The notes: generated by a model not told the origin, from the sequence alone. 64,000 nucleotides of DNA from Zunongwangia pacifica (GCF_023499215.1 NZ_JAKHSK010000022.1:1-64000); one strand, 5' to 3'; positions 45,001 through 53,433 are shown, counted from the first letter of the stretch. Program-made: numbers and translations.

Positions 45001-45127
45001 AATCGCCATAAAAGTAATTCCCGGTCGAAAGGAAGCGCATCCCCAACAGCAAATGCAGACTCTTGAAGGAAAAGGCTATCATTTTATGAAATTAGAGTTG
45101 AATAACTACGTTGGAAATCCAAAATAA
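42038..45127 (+). CDS. Large GT-C-like polytopic membrane protein with periplasmic C-terminal domains
   Basis: A 1029-residue inner-membrane protein. The N-terminal half (about 1-440) has some ten or more hydrophobic helices. Its first external loop carries ENTYDALIHLFFADHYANSWW, the Asp/His pattern of GT-C glycosyltransferases and of the membrane family annotated as 6-pyruvoyl-tetrahydropterin-synthase-related. A soluble loop (about 450-555) and two more helices (560-580 and 620-640) follow. An NTF2/SnoaL-like domain (about 645-745, ENVVRSYYDALDFKEFERAHSYLD) and two beta domains resembling FxLYD units complete it. It may transfer or polymerise lipid-linked sugars on the outer face of the membrane. 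First gene of a three-gene operon whose stop overlaps the next ATG by one base. The enzymatic role is inferred. Confidence 0.75.
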   Translation: MKEKTNKYLIVALIIGVLFHGTAIFFTIENTYDALIHLFFADHYANSWWEPWNYEWYTGFTVMGYPPLVHQAMGLLSYIGGLKFGLFTVGIIAIILFITGIYRFSLMMLADRKAAGYAALLAVFSSSFVETLHIFGQLPSIVGVSVLMHCMPEIYMWIKTGKLGSLVRAISLLAVTVTSHHVTPIFGMVFFIFPLIGMAVMDNSRERVNHIKEVTFKVFLKSFFEAFKRIVLFGGISLVIIVTCILPYWINSKKNPITQVPIPHGSRDNFLEVTSSGLVFFTIPWGILLFLLPYIFYRYYSKRYIFFGLSFTLLTILGTGGTTPIPKMMLGDTAFNILTLDRFTLWASIMALPIFGEFGYRFAEGDLRWKIQEKLGAVYHRVLGAILVGMFLAMTIFTITLGYFRPMQPQKIKTLPITNFLNQDQHDHWRFLTLGFGDQMAWLSAQTNALTVDGNYHSARRLPELTTRAIERLENSKFRGVEGIGSLQQFLTVPEKYNLKYIFSNDKFYDPILYFSGWQRLQQLENGIMVWEKLNVPPLSKILPKEDVPVFLKIMWGVIPILTVLIAFFINIQLIWFQTLKIKIPEKPDFLRFKTNYNGFSWRLIKISHIWAVILCGVIFYGIYLFYIKNATQISAENVVRSYYDALDFKEFERAHSYLDPESKVTIAQYMLEVSVTDGILSSYAKMDSIGLEILSESKDRAKILAHTEWITPLEKIDKTYEHDVVKIGGSWFIKPNTYDLDIPPDQLFSDNVTQFYNHGRRRITTQQTYHQDVLKQPVLEVLSAKLVKKGERYAIIGEIQNVDNVPADVVIKGTLYNDENKELAGYSAKYVMSHKLLPKEITSFRVDFEGIAWLGKDDKIPETFNPDEFTPVELPEPPTKFNLQCAGNVANTDLYKYVALADLNIEKDKISGTLFNYGIQEVTIPELIFSYYDKNKELIWVNQDFMREGVRVQRKQYFDYDLPNLQEVKVINSSMENIYVNGLPNKEIAIKVIPGRKEAHPQQQMQTLEGKGYHFMKLELNNYVGNPK

Positions 45128-46353
45128 TGAAGCTGAAAATTAAGATCGTCATATTGCTGATTTTGGTCGTTTTAGGCTCTTCTTTTGGATATTTTTATGC
45201 TGAAGTTGAAATTGAAAACATTGAAGTTCTAAATGTCCAAAATCAATATACTGCCGGTGATGAGATTCAGCTTCATTTTTCGAATGTAGGCGAAGATTAC
45301 AAACTGTATGTGCACCATTCTTATTCGAAAACCATTTTGAAACCTGAAATTGTAGAAAATGGAGGTGTTTTTTCTATTCCTGAATTTTTAAGCTCCAAAA
45401 GCGGAGAGTTAAACTGGATTTTACTGAAAAATGACGAACAATTAAAAACCGGAAGTTTCGAGATTTTACCAAAAGTAGCCTCAAAAACGGTAATCGAAAG
45501 TTATTTTGGCCCACGGAGTATTCAGGCGGGTGATCGCGATTATCCGATGTTAGTAGTGGTGCCTATGGATGCGATGGATAATCCTTTGCCAGATAGCACG
45601 AGTGTGATGTTGCATACACAGTTTTACGAAGCAATTGATTCCGTAGAAATTTTTACGGATAAACTGATGGCCTGGAAAAATATTACCGCTTATCGAAAAA
45701 CCGGAAATATCAACGTTTCTTCAACGGTTTTGGGTGTAAATTCTATCGAGTTAACGACGAACGTGTTCCCTTCAAACGCTACCGATTTTCAGATCTCATC
45801 GTTTAGAAATCATGATTTTGCCGATGGTAACCAGATTGCCGAATTTACCACTTCAGAAATTAAAGACGAATGGGGAAATACGATTAGTGACGGGACATTG
45901 GTTTCATTTTATATCGAAAATGAAGCCGGAACGATACTAACCACACGAGGAAGTTCTATTGAAGGGGTGGCCACCGCAAAAATAATCCATCCCGATCATC
46001 CTGATACTTGGAAAATAAAAGGATATGTAACCGGTTTGGCCGAAAGTAATATCATTGAAATTAGCTTTAGACAGGCTTTAAAAGATTTTGAAGTTGAGTT
46101 TTCTAATGGTAATCGCAGGGTTAAAGTAGGACCACTGCAAAGTTTTATGCAGCAATTGATCCCCGATGGGGCGGTGGTGAAATTACATATTTATCATCAA
46201 AATAAATTGGTAGAAGTAAAGCAGGAAACTTCAAATGATGGTTTTGTGACTTTCCAATTAACCAAAAGTTTTTATCCTGAAAACACCTATAGTTTTAAAA
46301 TCGAAGCTTTGGGTAAAAGTAAAACCACAGACGTATTGAATTATGAAGAATAA
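45127..46353 (+). CDS. Membrane-anchored periplasmic beta-domain protein, unknown function
   Basis: A 408-residue protein with one N-terminal membrane anchor (IKIVILLILVVLGSSFGYFYA) and a wholly beta-rich outer part, probably three or four immunoglobulin-like domains (QYTAGDEIQLHFSNVGEDYKLYV; EIKDEWGNTISDGTLVSFYIENEAG, which resembles bacterial Ig/invasin-type repeats). There are no catalytic motifs. It overlaps the previous stop by one base and the next gene by eleven, so it is translationally coupled to both. The context suggests a scaffold or co-polymerase-like partner of the GT-C protein and the GH5 hydrolase in the periplasm. Confidence 0.75.
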   Translation: MKLKIKIVILLILVVLGSSFGYFYAEVEIENIEVLNVQNQYTAGDEIQLHFSNVGEDYKLYVHHSYSKTILKPEIVENGGVFSIPEFLSSKSGELNWILLKNDEQLKTGSFEILPKVASKTVIESYFGPRSIQAGDRDYPMLVVVPMDAMDNPLPDSTSVMLHTQFYEAIDSVEIFTDKLMAWKNITAYRKTGNINVSSTVLGVNSIELTTNVFPSNATDFQISSFRNHDFADGNQIAEFTTSEIKDEWGNTISDGTLVSFYIENEAGTILTTRGSSIEGVATAKIIHPDHPDTWKIKGYVTGLAESNIIEISFRQALKDFEVEFSNGNRRVKVGPLQSFMQQLIPDGAVVKLHIYHQNKLVEVKQETSNDGFVTFQLTKSFYPENTYSFKIEALGKSKTTDVLNYEE

Positions 46354-47896
46354 GATGAATAAAAATATCTACCGGGCTGGTTTGATCGTCACTTTTGTGG
46401 CATTAAATGCATTGGTGCTTTTTGGGTTAAGTTCGGTTTTGGCGTGGTTAAATACAGGAGCCGAGCGTACCGGGATGTTGCATACCGAAGTGTTGAGCAA
46501 AGATGTGTATTTACCAGATATCGAGTGGGAGAGTTTAGACAATCCCGGCAGGCCAATGGAGCAACAGACTTTGGGTGAAATCCAGCAGGATTATTTAAAC
46601 GCCTGGTATGTAAAGCACGTAGCGTATAAAACCAATAATCCCTACGGAATCGAGGATTATTACACCGATAGCTCTCGCGTAAACCTTTTTAAAACCATTG
46701 CGTTTAATAAAGAAAATGACATTCATTTAGAAGCGACCACCTTAAATCACCATCCAAGATTAGAGTTTTATAGCGCCGATGGGCAGCTGGTCGTGATCAC
46801 TGATGATGAAGTGATCGAATATCAGGAAGTCTATGAACAGGATCAAAAACTACTTACACACCAGGATACCTCTTCGTACAGGGTAATGATGCTTTTAGAA
46901 GACGGATTTTGGCGCATACGGCATATGGTGAGACAATCGGCCACAACACAAAAAGATTCGGTGATTACCAGCAAACTTGCTGAGGTAAAAGGCGATAAAA
47001 TTTATGTTCAAGACAACGAATTTCAAATAAAAGGGATTAATTATTATCCAAAGGATTCGCCTTGGGATATGTTTGGAGAAAACTTCAGTAAAGATACGAT
47101 TGCCAAGGATTTTAAAATTATAAAAAACGCCGGTTTAAACAGTATTCGGATCTTTATTCAGTATGAAGATTTTGGCAAAGCCGAAGTGCTTCCGCAGAAA
47201 TTAGAAAAGCTAAAAACGGTGGTAGATCTGGCTGAAGAAAATCAATTGAAAGTCGTCGTTACTTTGTTTGATTTTTATGGTGATTATTCGGTGTTAGACT
47301 GGACTTTAACGCATCGCCATGCCCAAAAGATCGTTTCGGCTTTTAAAGATCATCCGGCAATTTTGGCCTGGGATTTGAAAAATGAACCCGACCTTGATTT
47401 TGATAGTCGTGGTAAAGATTTGGTATTGCAGTGGTTGTCTCACGTCGCCGATGAGATTAAAAAATACGATCCAAATCATCTAATTACGATTGGCTGGTCG
47501 TCGCCAGAAGCTGCGGTAAACCTTCAGGATAACGTAGATTTTGTGTCTTTTCATTTTTATAAAGACCTTGAAAAATTAGCTTCAGATTTCAGCAATCTTG
47601 AAAAAGAAATTCCCAATAAATCGCTGGTGATGCAGGAATTTGGGATGAGCTCTTATCACGGGCTATGGAATCCTTTTGGAAATGATGAAGAAGATCAGGC
47701 CGATTATCATAAAAAAATGCAAGACTTCTTTAAAAAGGAAAAGCTTGCATTTATGTCTTGGACTTTATATGATTTCGAGGAAGTTCCCGCAGCGGTGGTG
47801 GGGAGATTACCATGGAGAAAAAGCAGGCAAAGATTCTTTGGCTTTTTAGACCAGAAGGGAGAACCCAAGCCTGCTTTTAAATATATAACTCACTAA
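46343..47896 (+). CDS. Membrane-anchored periplasmic GH5-type glycoside hydrolase
   Basis: A 517-residue protein. One membrane anchor (about 10-35, AGLIVTFVALNALVLFGLSSVLAWL), a periplasmic domain (about 60-210) with an NTF2-like feel, and a TIM barrel (about 225-515): FQIKGINYYPKDSPWDMF, SIRIFIQYEDFG, VVVTLFDFYGDYS, acid/base Glu in LAWDLKNEPDLDF, VDFVSFHFYKD, nucleophile Glu in LVMQEFGMSSYHG. This matches GH5/clan-A endoglycanases. In polysaccharide export systems a periplasmic hydrolase of this kind (BcsZ, PelA) trims or edits the polymer. Last gene of the operon; convergent with the GT4 gene with only 10 bases between. Confidence 0.85.
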   Translation: MKNKMNKNIYRAGLIVTFVALNALVLFGLSSVLAWLNTGAERTGMLHTEVLSKDVYLPDIEWESLDNPGRPMEQQTLGEIQQDYLNAWYVKHVAYKTNNPYGIEDYYTDSSRVNLFKTIAFNKENDIHLEATTLNHHPRLEFYSADGQLVVITDDEVIEYQEVYEQDQKLLTHQDTSSYRVMMLLEDGFWRIRHMVRQSATTQKDSVITSKLAEVKGDKIYVQDNEFQIKGINYYPKDSPWDMFGENFSKDTIAKDFKIIKNAGLNSIRIFIQYEDFGKAEVLPQKLEKLKTVVDLAEENQLKVVVTLFDFYGDYSVLDWTLTHRHAQKIVSAFKDHPAILAWDLKNEPDLDFDSRGKDLVLQWLSHVADEIKKYDPNHLITIGWSSPEAAVNLQDNVDFVSFHFYKDLEKLASDFSNLEKEIPNKSLVMQEFGMSSYHGLWNPFGNDEEDQADYHKKMQDFFKKEKLAFMSWTLYDFEEVPAAVVGRLPWRKSRQRFFGFLDQKGEPKPAFKYITH

Positions 47897-47906
47897 CACC
47901 AATCTA

Positions 47907-49106
47907 TTAAACTACGCTCATTCCGTTTTTAAAATTTTTGTTTTTAATTCTATGAAATTGCTCTAAGTACATATCTGCAATTTTTTCCATAGGTAAAGAA
48001 CAACTGGCTTTATAATTTCGTTTGCCCAGCTCTACTCTATACCCATCGTTAGAGATAATAGCATCTATTGCTTTTGCAAGAGAATCGGCATTAGATGGTG
48101 TAAAAAACTGTCCTCTATAGCCTTCTTCCCTTACTAAGATTCCTAAATCACCAAGGTCTGGAAGTACTACTGCTTTCCCGTAACTGCCGGCCTGATGTAA
48201 TACTCCGGAGCTGCCGGTAGTTGAGGTGTAGGGAAATACAACTACCGCGCTTTCTCCGAAGATCACCGGTACATCTTTTTCTTCAACGTAACCGGTAAAT
48301 GTAAGATTAGGAACATTTTTATATTTTTCTTTTATGCTTTCAATATAGCCAGGAGTGTTTGGGCTATCGGTTCCTGCAATAACGATCTCCATTTCCTGCT
48401 TAGACGTTTTTCTTAGCTTCTCGATCGCTTCAATTAAGATCTCTACTTTTTTATAGGTTCCAAATTTGCCAAAAGTCATGATCTTTTTTGGTCCTTCAGG
48501 TAAATCATAGCTCGGTTCTTCAGGTGTTTCAAAAGCACCATGCGGAATTAACATTACATTTTTCTTTTTATATTTTGATTTCAGAATATATTCGTATTTG
48601 CTAATGGTTACCGCTACAAGATCTGCCTGTAAAACTAATCTGGTAAGTGATGTACCTATAAAGTTGTACACTTTTTGCATTAATTTATTCTGAGTAAATC
48701 CGGCTTTTTCAAGATCTACGGTTTCCAAAATATTATGCAATAAAACGATTGTAGGTATTCTTTTTATTTTAAAGATCATAGGAAGCATTAAACCCAATGC
48801 TGCGGCTGCTTTTTTGTCCCCAAACTTCATAAACTGAAGATTGAATAAAATAGCATCTGGTTTTTCAGCTGAAATGGCCTTGTAAATATTTACAATATTG
48901 GCATAGCTGTTAAACTTCCAGCAGTCTTTTACGGTGATCTTGCAATTTGCATCAAAATCAATTTGCTTTTCTTCTTCTGTATGATCTGTAATCAATACGA
49001 TCTCATCAACCTCATCTTTTAAAGCAAAATGCTTTACCAAATGATATCCATACTCCGTTAAGGTTACTTTACTTGGCGGAAATGCTGTTACAATTGCTAG
49101 TTTCAT
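47907..49106 (-). CDS. GT4 family glycosyltransferase
   Basis: A 399-residue GT-B-fold transferase. The N-terminal acceptor domain starts MKLAIVTAFPPSKVTLTEYGYHLVKHF, with VLLHNILETVD and VTISKYEYILKSKY. The C-terminal donor domain has KKIMTFGKFGTYKKVEILIEAI, EIVIAGTDSPNTPGY, LTFTGYVEEKDVPVIFGESAVVVFPY and the EX7E-like region TGSSGVLHQAGSYGKAVVLPDLGDLGILVREEG. It is cytosolic and uses a nucleotide-sugar donor, likely UDP- or GDP-sugar. Same strand as the flippase gene 160 bases upstream, and within the polysaccharide locus, so it probably builds the repeat unit or chain. Confidence 0.9.
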   Translation of the reverse strand: MKLAIVTAFPPSKVTLTEYGYHLVKHFALKDEVDEIVLITDHTEEEKQIDFDANCKITVKDCWKFNSYANIVNIYKAISAEKPDAILFNLQFMKFGDKKAAAALGLMLPMIFKIKRIPTIVLLHNILETVDLEKAGFTQNKLMQKVYNFIGTSLTRLVLQADLVAVTISKYEYILKSKYKKKNVMLIPHGAFETPEEPSYDLPEGPKKIMTFGKFGTYKKVEILIEAIEKLRKTSKQEMEIVIAGTDSPNTPGYIESIKEKYKNVPNLTFTGYVEEKDVPVIFGESAVVVFPYTSTTGSSGVLHQAGSYGKAVVLPDLGDLGILVREEGYRGQFFTPSNADSLAKAIDAIISNDGYRVELGKRNYKASCSLPMEKIADMYLEQFHRIKNKNFKNGMSVV

Positions 49107-49266
49107 GGTAAATTTGGTTTTATAATCTCTTTTTGAGAGGAGTTAGTTATTCGAGGATTTCCTCGTTCATTTTTTAATCCCTTATTGAGGGTTTTAATTC
49201 ATTGATTTCTGATTCAAATATCTATTAAAAGTGATCTTTATTTTTTCTTCTTCGATAAATGGTAAA

Positions 49267-50514
49267 TTACTGTAGGTGAGCTTTCTTTTTGTGTTGGTAA
49301 AAGAAATATGCAAGTTGGATAAAAAGCAATACGGTCATAATAATAATCTGCACAATAACCACCTGATTTAAGGAATTATGGAAGAAAACAATTAATCCAA
49401 CCTGCCCTAAACCAAATACTCCAGATAAAGCAACCGGCATGTATTTATCGATCGATAAGAAATAATATACAAATACGTTAGAGATCGCAAATAAAGAGGT
49501 AGCCATAGCATATTTCCATAATAATGGCGCAATACTGGTGTAGGCTTCCCCAAACATGATATCTATAATTAACTCGGGCACAAAATAGGTTACCGTAATG
49601 ATGCTTACCGCTAAAAGGCTCACAAAACCAACATATTTAAAAAGCACCGGTAACGTATTTTCGCCGTTTTTCTTTTTTTGCACTACGGTTGGCAATAAGA
49701 TCATTACAAACATCCAGGCAACAAAATACACTAACCTTCCTATTAAAGCTAGCGACGCATATAAACCGGCATCGTAAGAATCAAAATAATGCTTCACCAA
49801 TAAAATATCACTGTTGTTAATGATAATTTGTGTAAGCTCGTAAAAAGCGGTTATGGCAATAAAATGTACCAGACTTTTACGATCAGATTGTTCTAAGGTT
49901 ACTTTAGTGAAAAAGTTGCCACTTTTTTTAAAGGGGATTAATCCAAAAACAAAAGAGATCAAAATTCCCAATGCGATCAAAACAGACGATCCATTAGCCA
50001 AAAGCGTTACCAAAAGTAAAGTGATGATTAATCGGCTAAACATTTCGGTTTGGTAGGTGGCTGAAAGTTTATAGAAGCTTTTGCTTCCCTGATAGAATCC
50101 CCTGTTTACACTCATTAAAAAGTAAAGCGGAATCCCAACACCAAAAATGATGAACATCCATTTACTATCGGTATTAAAGATTTGCTGTAGCTTCCCCGCA
50201 AACAAAACCACCGCAAGTGAGGACATGATGCCGATAATAAGACTGGCTTTTTTTACGTAGTTCAAAAAATGAAGTTGCTTTTCAGTTTCATAACCAGCGG
50301 TAAACTTTGCAACGGTTAATTGAAATGTCATGGCTATAAAAGACAGTACCAGCAAAAAGGTGATTAATATCGCTGCATTAGCAAACTGCTCGGGACCTAA
50401 AATTCTACCTAATAATAAGTTGTATAGGTAATTTCCTAAATTAACACCCATTGCACTAAGCATAAAGAACTGTTCGGGTGTTATTTTTCTTATCTTTAGT
50501 TGTGGTAAAGTCAT
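49267..50514 (-). CDS. Wzx-type oligosaccharide flippase
   Basis: A 415-residue inner-membrane protein with about twelve hydrophobic helices of the MATE/MVF-like polysaccharide transporter family (MSAMGVNLGNYLYNLLLGRILGPEQFANAAILITFLLV; later SDILLVKHYFDSYDAGLYASLALIGRLVYFVAWMFVMILLPTV). This is the signature order of Wzx/PelG-like flippases: LGxxxFG-type loop near the N-terminus and the NNSDxxLVxxYF helix in the middle. It is predicted to move lipid-linked glycans, or to assist chain export, across the inner membrane. Divergent from the TPR/beta-barrel gene and in line with the GT4 gene. Confidence 0.9.
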   Translation of the reverse strand: MTLPQLKIRKITPEQFFMLSAMGVNLGNYLYNLLLGRILGPEQFANAAILITFLLVLSFIAMTFQLTVAKFTAGYETEKQLHFLNYVKKASLIIGIMSSLAVVLFAGKLQQIFNTDSKWMFIIFGVGIPLYFLMSVNRGFYQGSKSFYKLSATYQTEMFSRLIITLLLVTLLANGSSVLIALGILISFVFGLIPFKKSGNFFTKVTLEQSDRKSLVHFIAITAFYELTQIIINNSDILLVKHYFDSYDAGLYASLALIGRLVYFVAWMFVMILLPTVVQKKKNGENTLPVLFKYVGFVSLLAVSIITVTYFVPELIIDIMFGEAYTSIAPLLWKYAMATSLFAISNVFVYYFLSIDKYMPVALSGVFGLGQVGLIVFFHNSLNQVVIVQIIIMTVLLFIQLAYFFYQHKKKAHLQ

Positions 50515-50663
50515 TTTTAGTTCGGTTTTAGATTAGATGTCGGCACAAATATCCAGGAGATTTCATTGAAAAGGGATTCTATTTCGTTGAGCGGAAGTTT
50601 TATGTAGATGAATGAAGACCAAAACAGGCTTAACTTGCAACTACAAAAATTAACCTAGTACCC

Positions 50664-52724
50664 ATGAAAAAACTTAACCTATTATTTTTATTGTTTTTCG
50701 GAATTCAGTTATTATCTGCACAAGATATGCAAGAAGGTTTTGGATATCTTGAACAAGGCGATTTTGCGAAAGCAGAAACTTTTTTTGAAGGCATCCTTAA
50801 AGAGTACCCCGATAATAAAACAGCTAACTTGTGTTACGGTAGGGCAGTGGGGCTAAATGGCGAACCACAAAAAGCAACTACCATCTTTACCGATTTGTTA
50901 GAGAACTATCCCAATGATATAGAAATCGAATTGAATTATGCCGAATCGCTTTTATGGGGAAGTCATTTTAATAAAGCCAAAGCCTATTACAGCGATCTTG
51001 TGAAAAAATATCCTGAAAATTTCGCGGCACTTTTGGGCTTTGCCAACACCCTTTCTAATTTAAAGGAATATGATAATGCATTACTTTATGTAAATCGTGC
51101 TTTAGCAACTTCGCCAGGTAATCCTAACGCTATGGTGTCTAAAAAATATATTCGTCTGGGATTTGCCTATCAAAAAATGCAAAATCAGGAGTACGAACCG
51201 GCGATTGGTTTATTAAATGAGAATTTAGAAGATTTTTCTGGTGACCGGGAAAGCTTGCTTAACAAAGCCAATATTTATCTGATTACCAAAGAAACCGACG
51301 AAGCTAAAAATGTGTATTTAGAATTGGCTAAAAATGCTAAAGACAGTATCGTAGCTTTAAACGGCATGTCACTTGCAGCCCATATTGCTGAAAATGAAAA
51401 AGAAGCCCAGGCGTTTGCTGAAAAAGCAATTGAAAAAGCTGAAGTTCTGGGGGATTCCACATCGATACAGGCTTCGAGAGAGCGATATGCTCAAACTTTA
51501 GTTTGGAATAAAGATTTTAAAAATGCTGAAGCTTATATTTCAGAATTAATAAAAGAATACGGCGAAGAGAATTGGGTGTTATCATTGCGCGCCACTTTAG
51601 GCATGTATAGAAGTGATTTTAAAGAAAGCATCGCCGATTATCAGCAAATTTTAGAAAAAGATACCGCTTCTTTCGATGGAAATTTGGGAATTGCCAATGC
51701 CTATTTTGCCAATGGTGAAACCGAAAATGCTTACGATGCAGGCTATCAAACTTTAAAGGTGTTTCCCAATCAAAAAGATGCGACCAGTTTTTTAGGGAAA
51801 TTGGACCGAAGTTTTACCCCGACTTTAGAAGAAACGTTGAACTATACGTTTGATAATGGGGATAACAAAGCTTACGCTACAAACACCAATATTGAATTTC
51901 CCGTTAGTACAAAGTTGAGTTTTAACGCGAATTACAATTATCGTAAAACCCGAAATAGCATTACTGGAAATGAAGCTTCATCGAATAATTTCAGTTTAGG
52001 CGGAAGTTATAAATTTCATCCAAAAGCAAGTTTTCATGTTTTGGGTGGGATTAATTCGGCTAATTCTTTCAGCAATAATTATAACCAGTTTCTGGCGAAA
52101 GCTTTTTTCAAAATTAAGCCTTATAAATTACAGGATTTAGAAGTTGGATATAACCGCGAAGTACAAAACTTTAATGCCGATCTTTTGGATCGTGAAATCG
52201 TGGTGAACAATTATTATATGAATTATAATATGGGCACTAATTTTAATTTGGGTTGGTTTACGCAGTATTATTACAGTTCGCAGAGTGATGAAAATAGCAG
52301 GAATTTGTTGTTTACCTCGTTGTATTATAATTTCTTGTCGAAGCCGGTGTTAAAAGGCGGCGTAAACTATCAGTTTTTGAGTTTTAAGAATCAGGTACCC
52401 ACGATCTATTTTAGTCCGTCGCGATTTAATGCGGTTGAGGTTTTTATAGATTTCCTGATGGATGAAAACGTGGTAGAGGCCAAAAGCTTGTTTTACGGGT
52501 TAACCGCTGCAACCGGTTACCAGTTTATCGAAGACGATCCTAAGCAGTCCACCTATCGCATTCAGGGTAAATTTGGCTATAAATTTTCAGAACGCTGTTT
52601 AGCGAATTTCTACGGCACCCGAAGTAACATTGCTTCAGCTACTGCTGCGGGATTTACCTTTACTGAAATTGGATTTCGATTCAAATGGATCTTTTTAAAT
52701 AAACCGGTTTTTGAGACAAGGTAA
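50664..52724 (+). CDS. TPR plus beta-barrel outer membrane polysaccharide exporter
   Basis: A 686-residue outer-membrane protein. Signal peptide MKKLNLLFLLFFGIQLLSAQ. Residues about 22-390 are a superhelix of some ten TPR repeats (FGYLEQGDFAKAETFFEGILKEYPDNKTANL, YAESLLWGSHFNKAKAYYSDLVKKYPEN, YAQTLVWNKDFKNAEAYISELIKEYGEENW). Residues about 400-686 are alternating beta-strands typical of a small barrel (YNYRKTRNSITGNE...FTEIGFRFKWIF), close to the YaiO/BcsC-C type. The same TPR-porin layout is used by BcsC, PelB, PgaA and AlgK/E to export exopolysaccharide. It should be the outer-membrane exit of this locus. Confidence 0.85.
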   Translation: MKKLNLLFLLFFGIQLLSAQDMQEGFGYLEQGDFAKAETFFEGILKEYPDNKTANLCYGRAVGLNGEPQKATTIFTDLLENYPNDIEIELNYAESLLWGSHFNKAKAYYSDLVKKYPENFAALLGFANTLSNLKEYDNALLYVNRALATSPGNPNAMVSKKYIRLGFAYQKMQNQEYEPAIGLLNENLEDFSGDRESLLNKANIYLITKETDEAKNVYLELAKNAKDSIVALNGMSLAAHIAENEKEAQAFAEKAIEKAEVLGDSTSIQASRERYAQTLVWNKDFKNAEAYISELIKEYGEENWVLSLRATLGMYRSDFKESIADYQQILEKDTASFDGNLGIANAYFANGETENAYDAGYQTLKVFPNQKDATSFLGKLDRSFTPTLEETLNYTFDNGDNKAYATNTNIEFPVSTKLSFNANYNYRKTRNSITGNEASSNNFSLGGSYKFHPKASFHVLGGINSANSFSNNYNQFLAKAFFKIKPYKLQDLEVGYNREVQNFNADLLDREIVVNNYYMNYNMGTNFNLGWFTQYYYSSQSDENSRNLLFTSLYYNFLSKPVLKGGVNYQFLSFKNQVPTIYFSPSRFNAVEVFIDFLMDENVVEAKSLFYGLTAATGYQFIEDDPKQSTYRIQGKFGYKFSERCLANFYGTRSNIASATAAGFTFTEIGFRFKWIFLNKPVFETR

Positions 52725-52743
52725 GTTCTGAAATGAGCAAATA

Positions 52744-52790
52744 AAAAGAGGTCTTAAAATATCTAATTTCGATATTTTAAGACCTCTTTT
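52744..52790. terminator. Bidirectional terminator between the TPR-porin and DinB genes
   Basis: Arms at 52744-52763 and 52771-52790 pair perfectly over 20 bases (AAAAGAGGTC...GACCTCTTTT outer part) with a 7-base loop. A-rich left and T-rich right sides make it work on both strands between convergent genes. Confidence 0.9.
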
Positions 52791-52800
52791 CTATTCTATC

Positions 52801-53334
52801 TTACTCAAATTTCCCCTTAAACTTAATCGCCTGTTCGATATGCGCCAGGTGATGATTAGAATGCCAGGCATACATCCCAACAGCGGTTTTTAGGGTGAAC
52901 TTTTTCTTCCTTTCAGGATGATAAAAGGTTTTTTGGAATTCATTTTCGGTAAAATTCTCGATCAATGTTACCCAACGATGATGCAAACCTTCCAATAATA
53001 TCAAGCTTAGGTGAATATCACACGAATAATCATCCAGTTCTGCCCAGGCCGTTTCATCATAGCCTCTAATCGACGGATCTTCTTCAGTTAAAGCAATTTT
53101 AAACCTGATAATACTGTTCATGTGGCTATCGGCCAGATGGTGGATCACTTGTTTTATCGTCCAGCCTTCAGGTCGATACTGCCAGGATAATTCTTCAGAA
53201 AGATCTTTGGTGAGATTCTTTATTTTGACCGGCAAGTCAGCAATGTTTTTTGTCCAGGTCTTAAGCTGGTCTGGAGTAATTTCCGGAGGATTTTGAAAAG
53301 TACCGATTGGATATTTTAGTTGCTCGATATTCAT
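52801..53334 (-). CDS. DinB/YfiT-family metal-dependent protein (putative thiol transferase)
   Basis: A 177-residue four-helix-bundle protein of the DinB superfamily, YfiT/BstA subgroup. It starts MNIEQLKYPIGTF; the N-terminal motif YPIGTFQNPPEITPDQLKTW and the metal-binding histidines in TIKQVIHHLADSHMNS and AWHSNHHLAHIEQA are those of B. subtilis YfiT. The related Bst enzymes transfer bacillithiol to electrophiles; Bacteroidota with this gene often make bacillithiol, but that is not shown here. The frame extends upstream to 53403, but the ATG at 53334 matches the family start; the upstream part would overlap a terminator hairpin. Confidence 0.88.
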   Translation of the reverse strand: MNIEQLKYPIGTFQNPPEITPDQLKTWTKNIADLPVKIKNLTKDLSEELSWQYRPEGWTIKQVIHHLADSHMNSIIRFKIALTEEDPSIRGYDETAWAELDDYSCDIHLSLILLEGLHHRWVTLIENFTENEFQKTFYHPERKKKFTLKTAVGMYAWHSNHHLAHIEQAIKFKGKFE

Positions 53335-53370
53335 ATGATAAATGATTAAAGAACGAATGTAATAAAAAAG

Positions 53371-53400
53371 AAAATGCCGGGTAACCACTCCCGGCATTTT
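53371..53400 (-). terminator. Terminator of the DUF4114 gene
   Basis: AAAATGCCGGG (53371-53381) and CCCGGCATTTT (53390-53400) form a perfect 11-base stem with an 8-base loop. On the minus strand it is followed by a T-run (TTTTCTTTTTTATT). It lies 33 bases after the stop of the minus-strand gene. Confidence 0.9.
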
Positions 53401-53433
53401 CACTCATAACTAACCTAACCAACTAACCAATCA

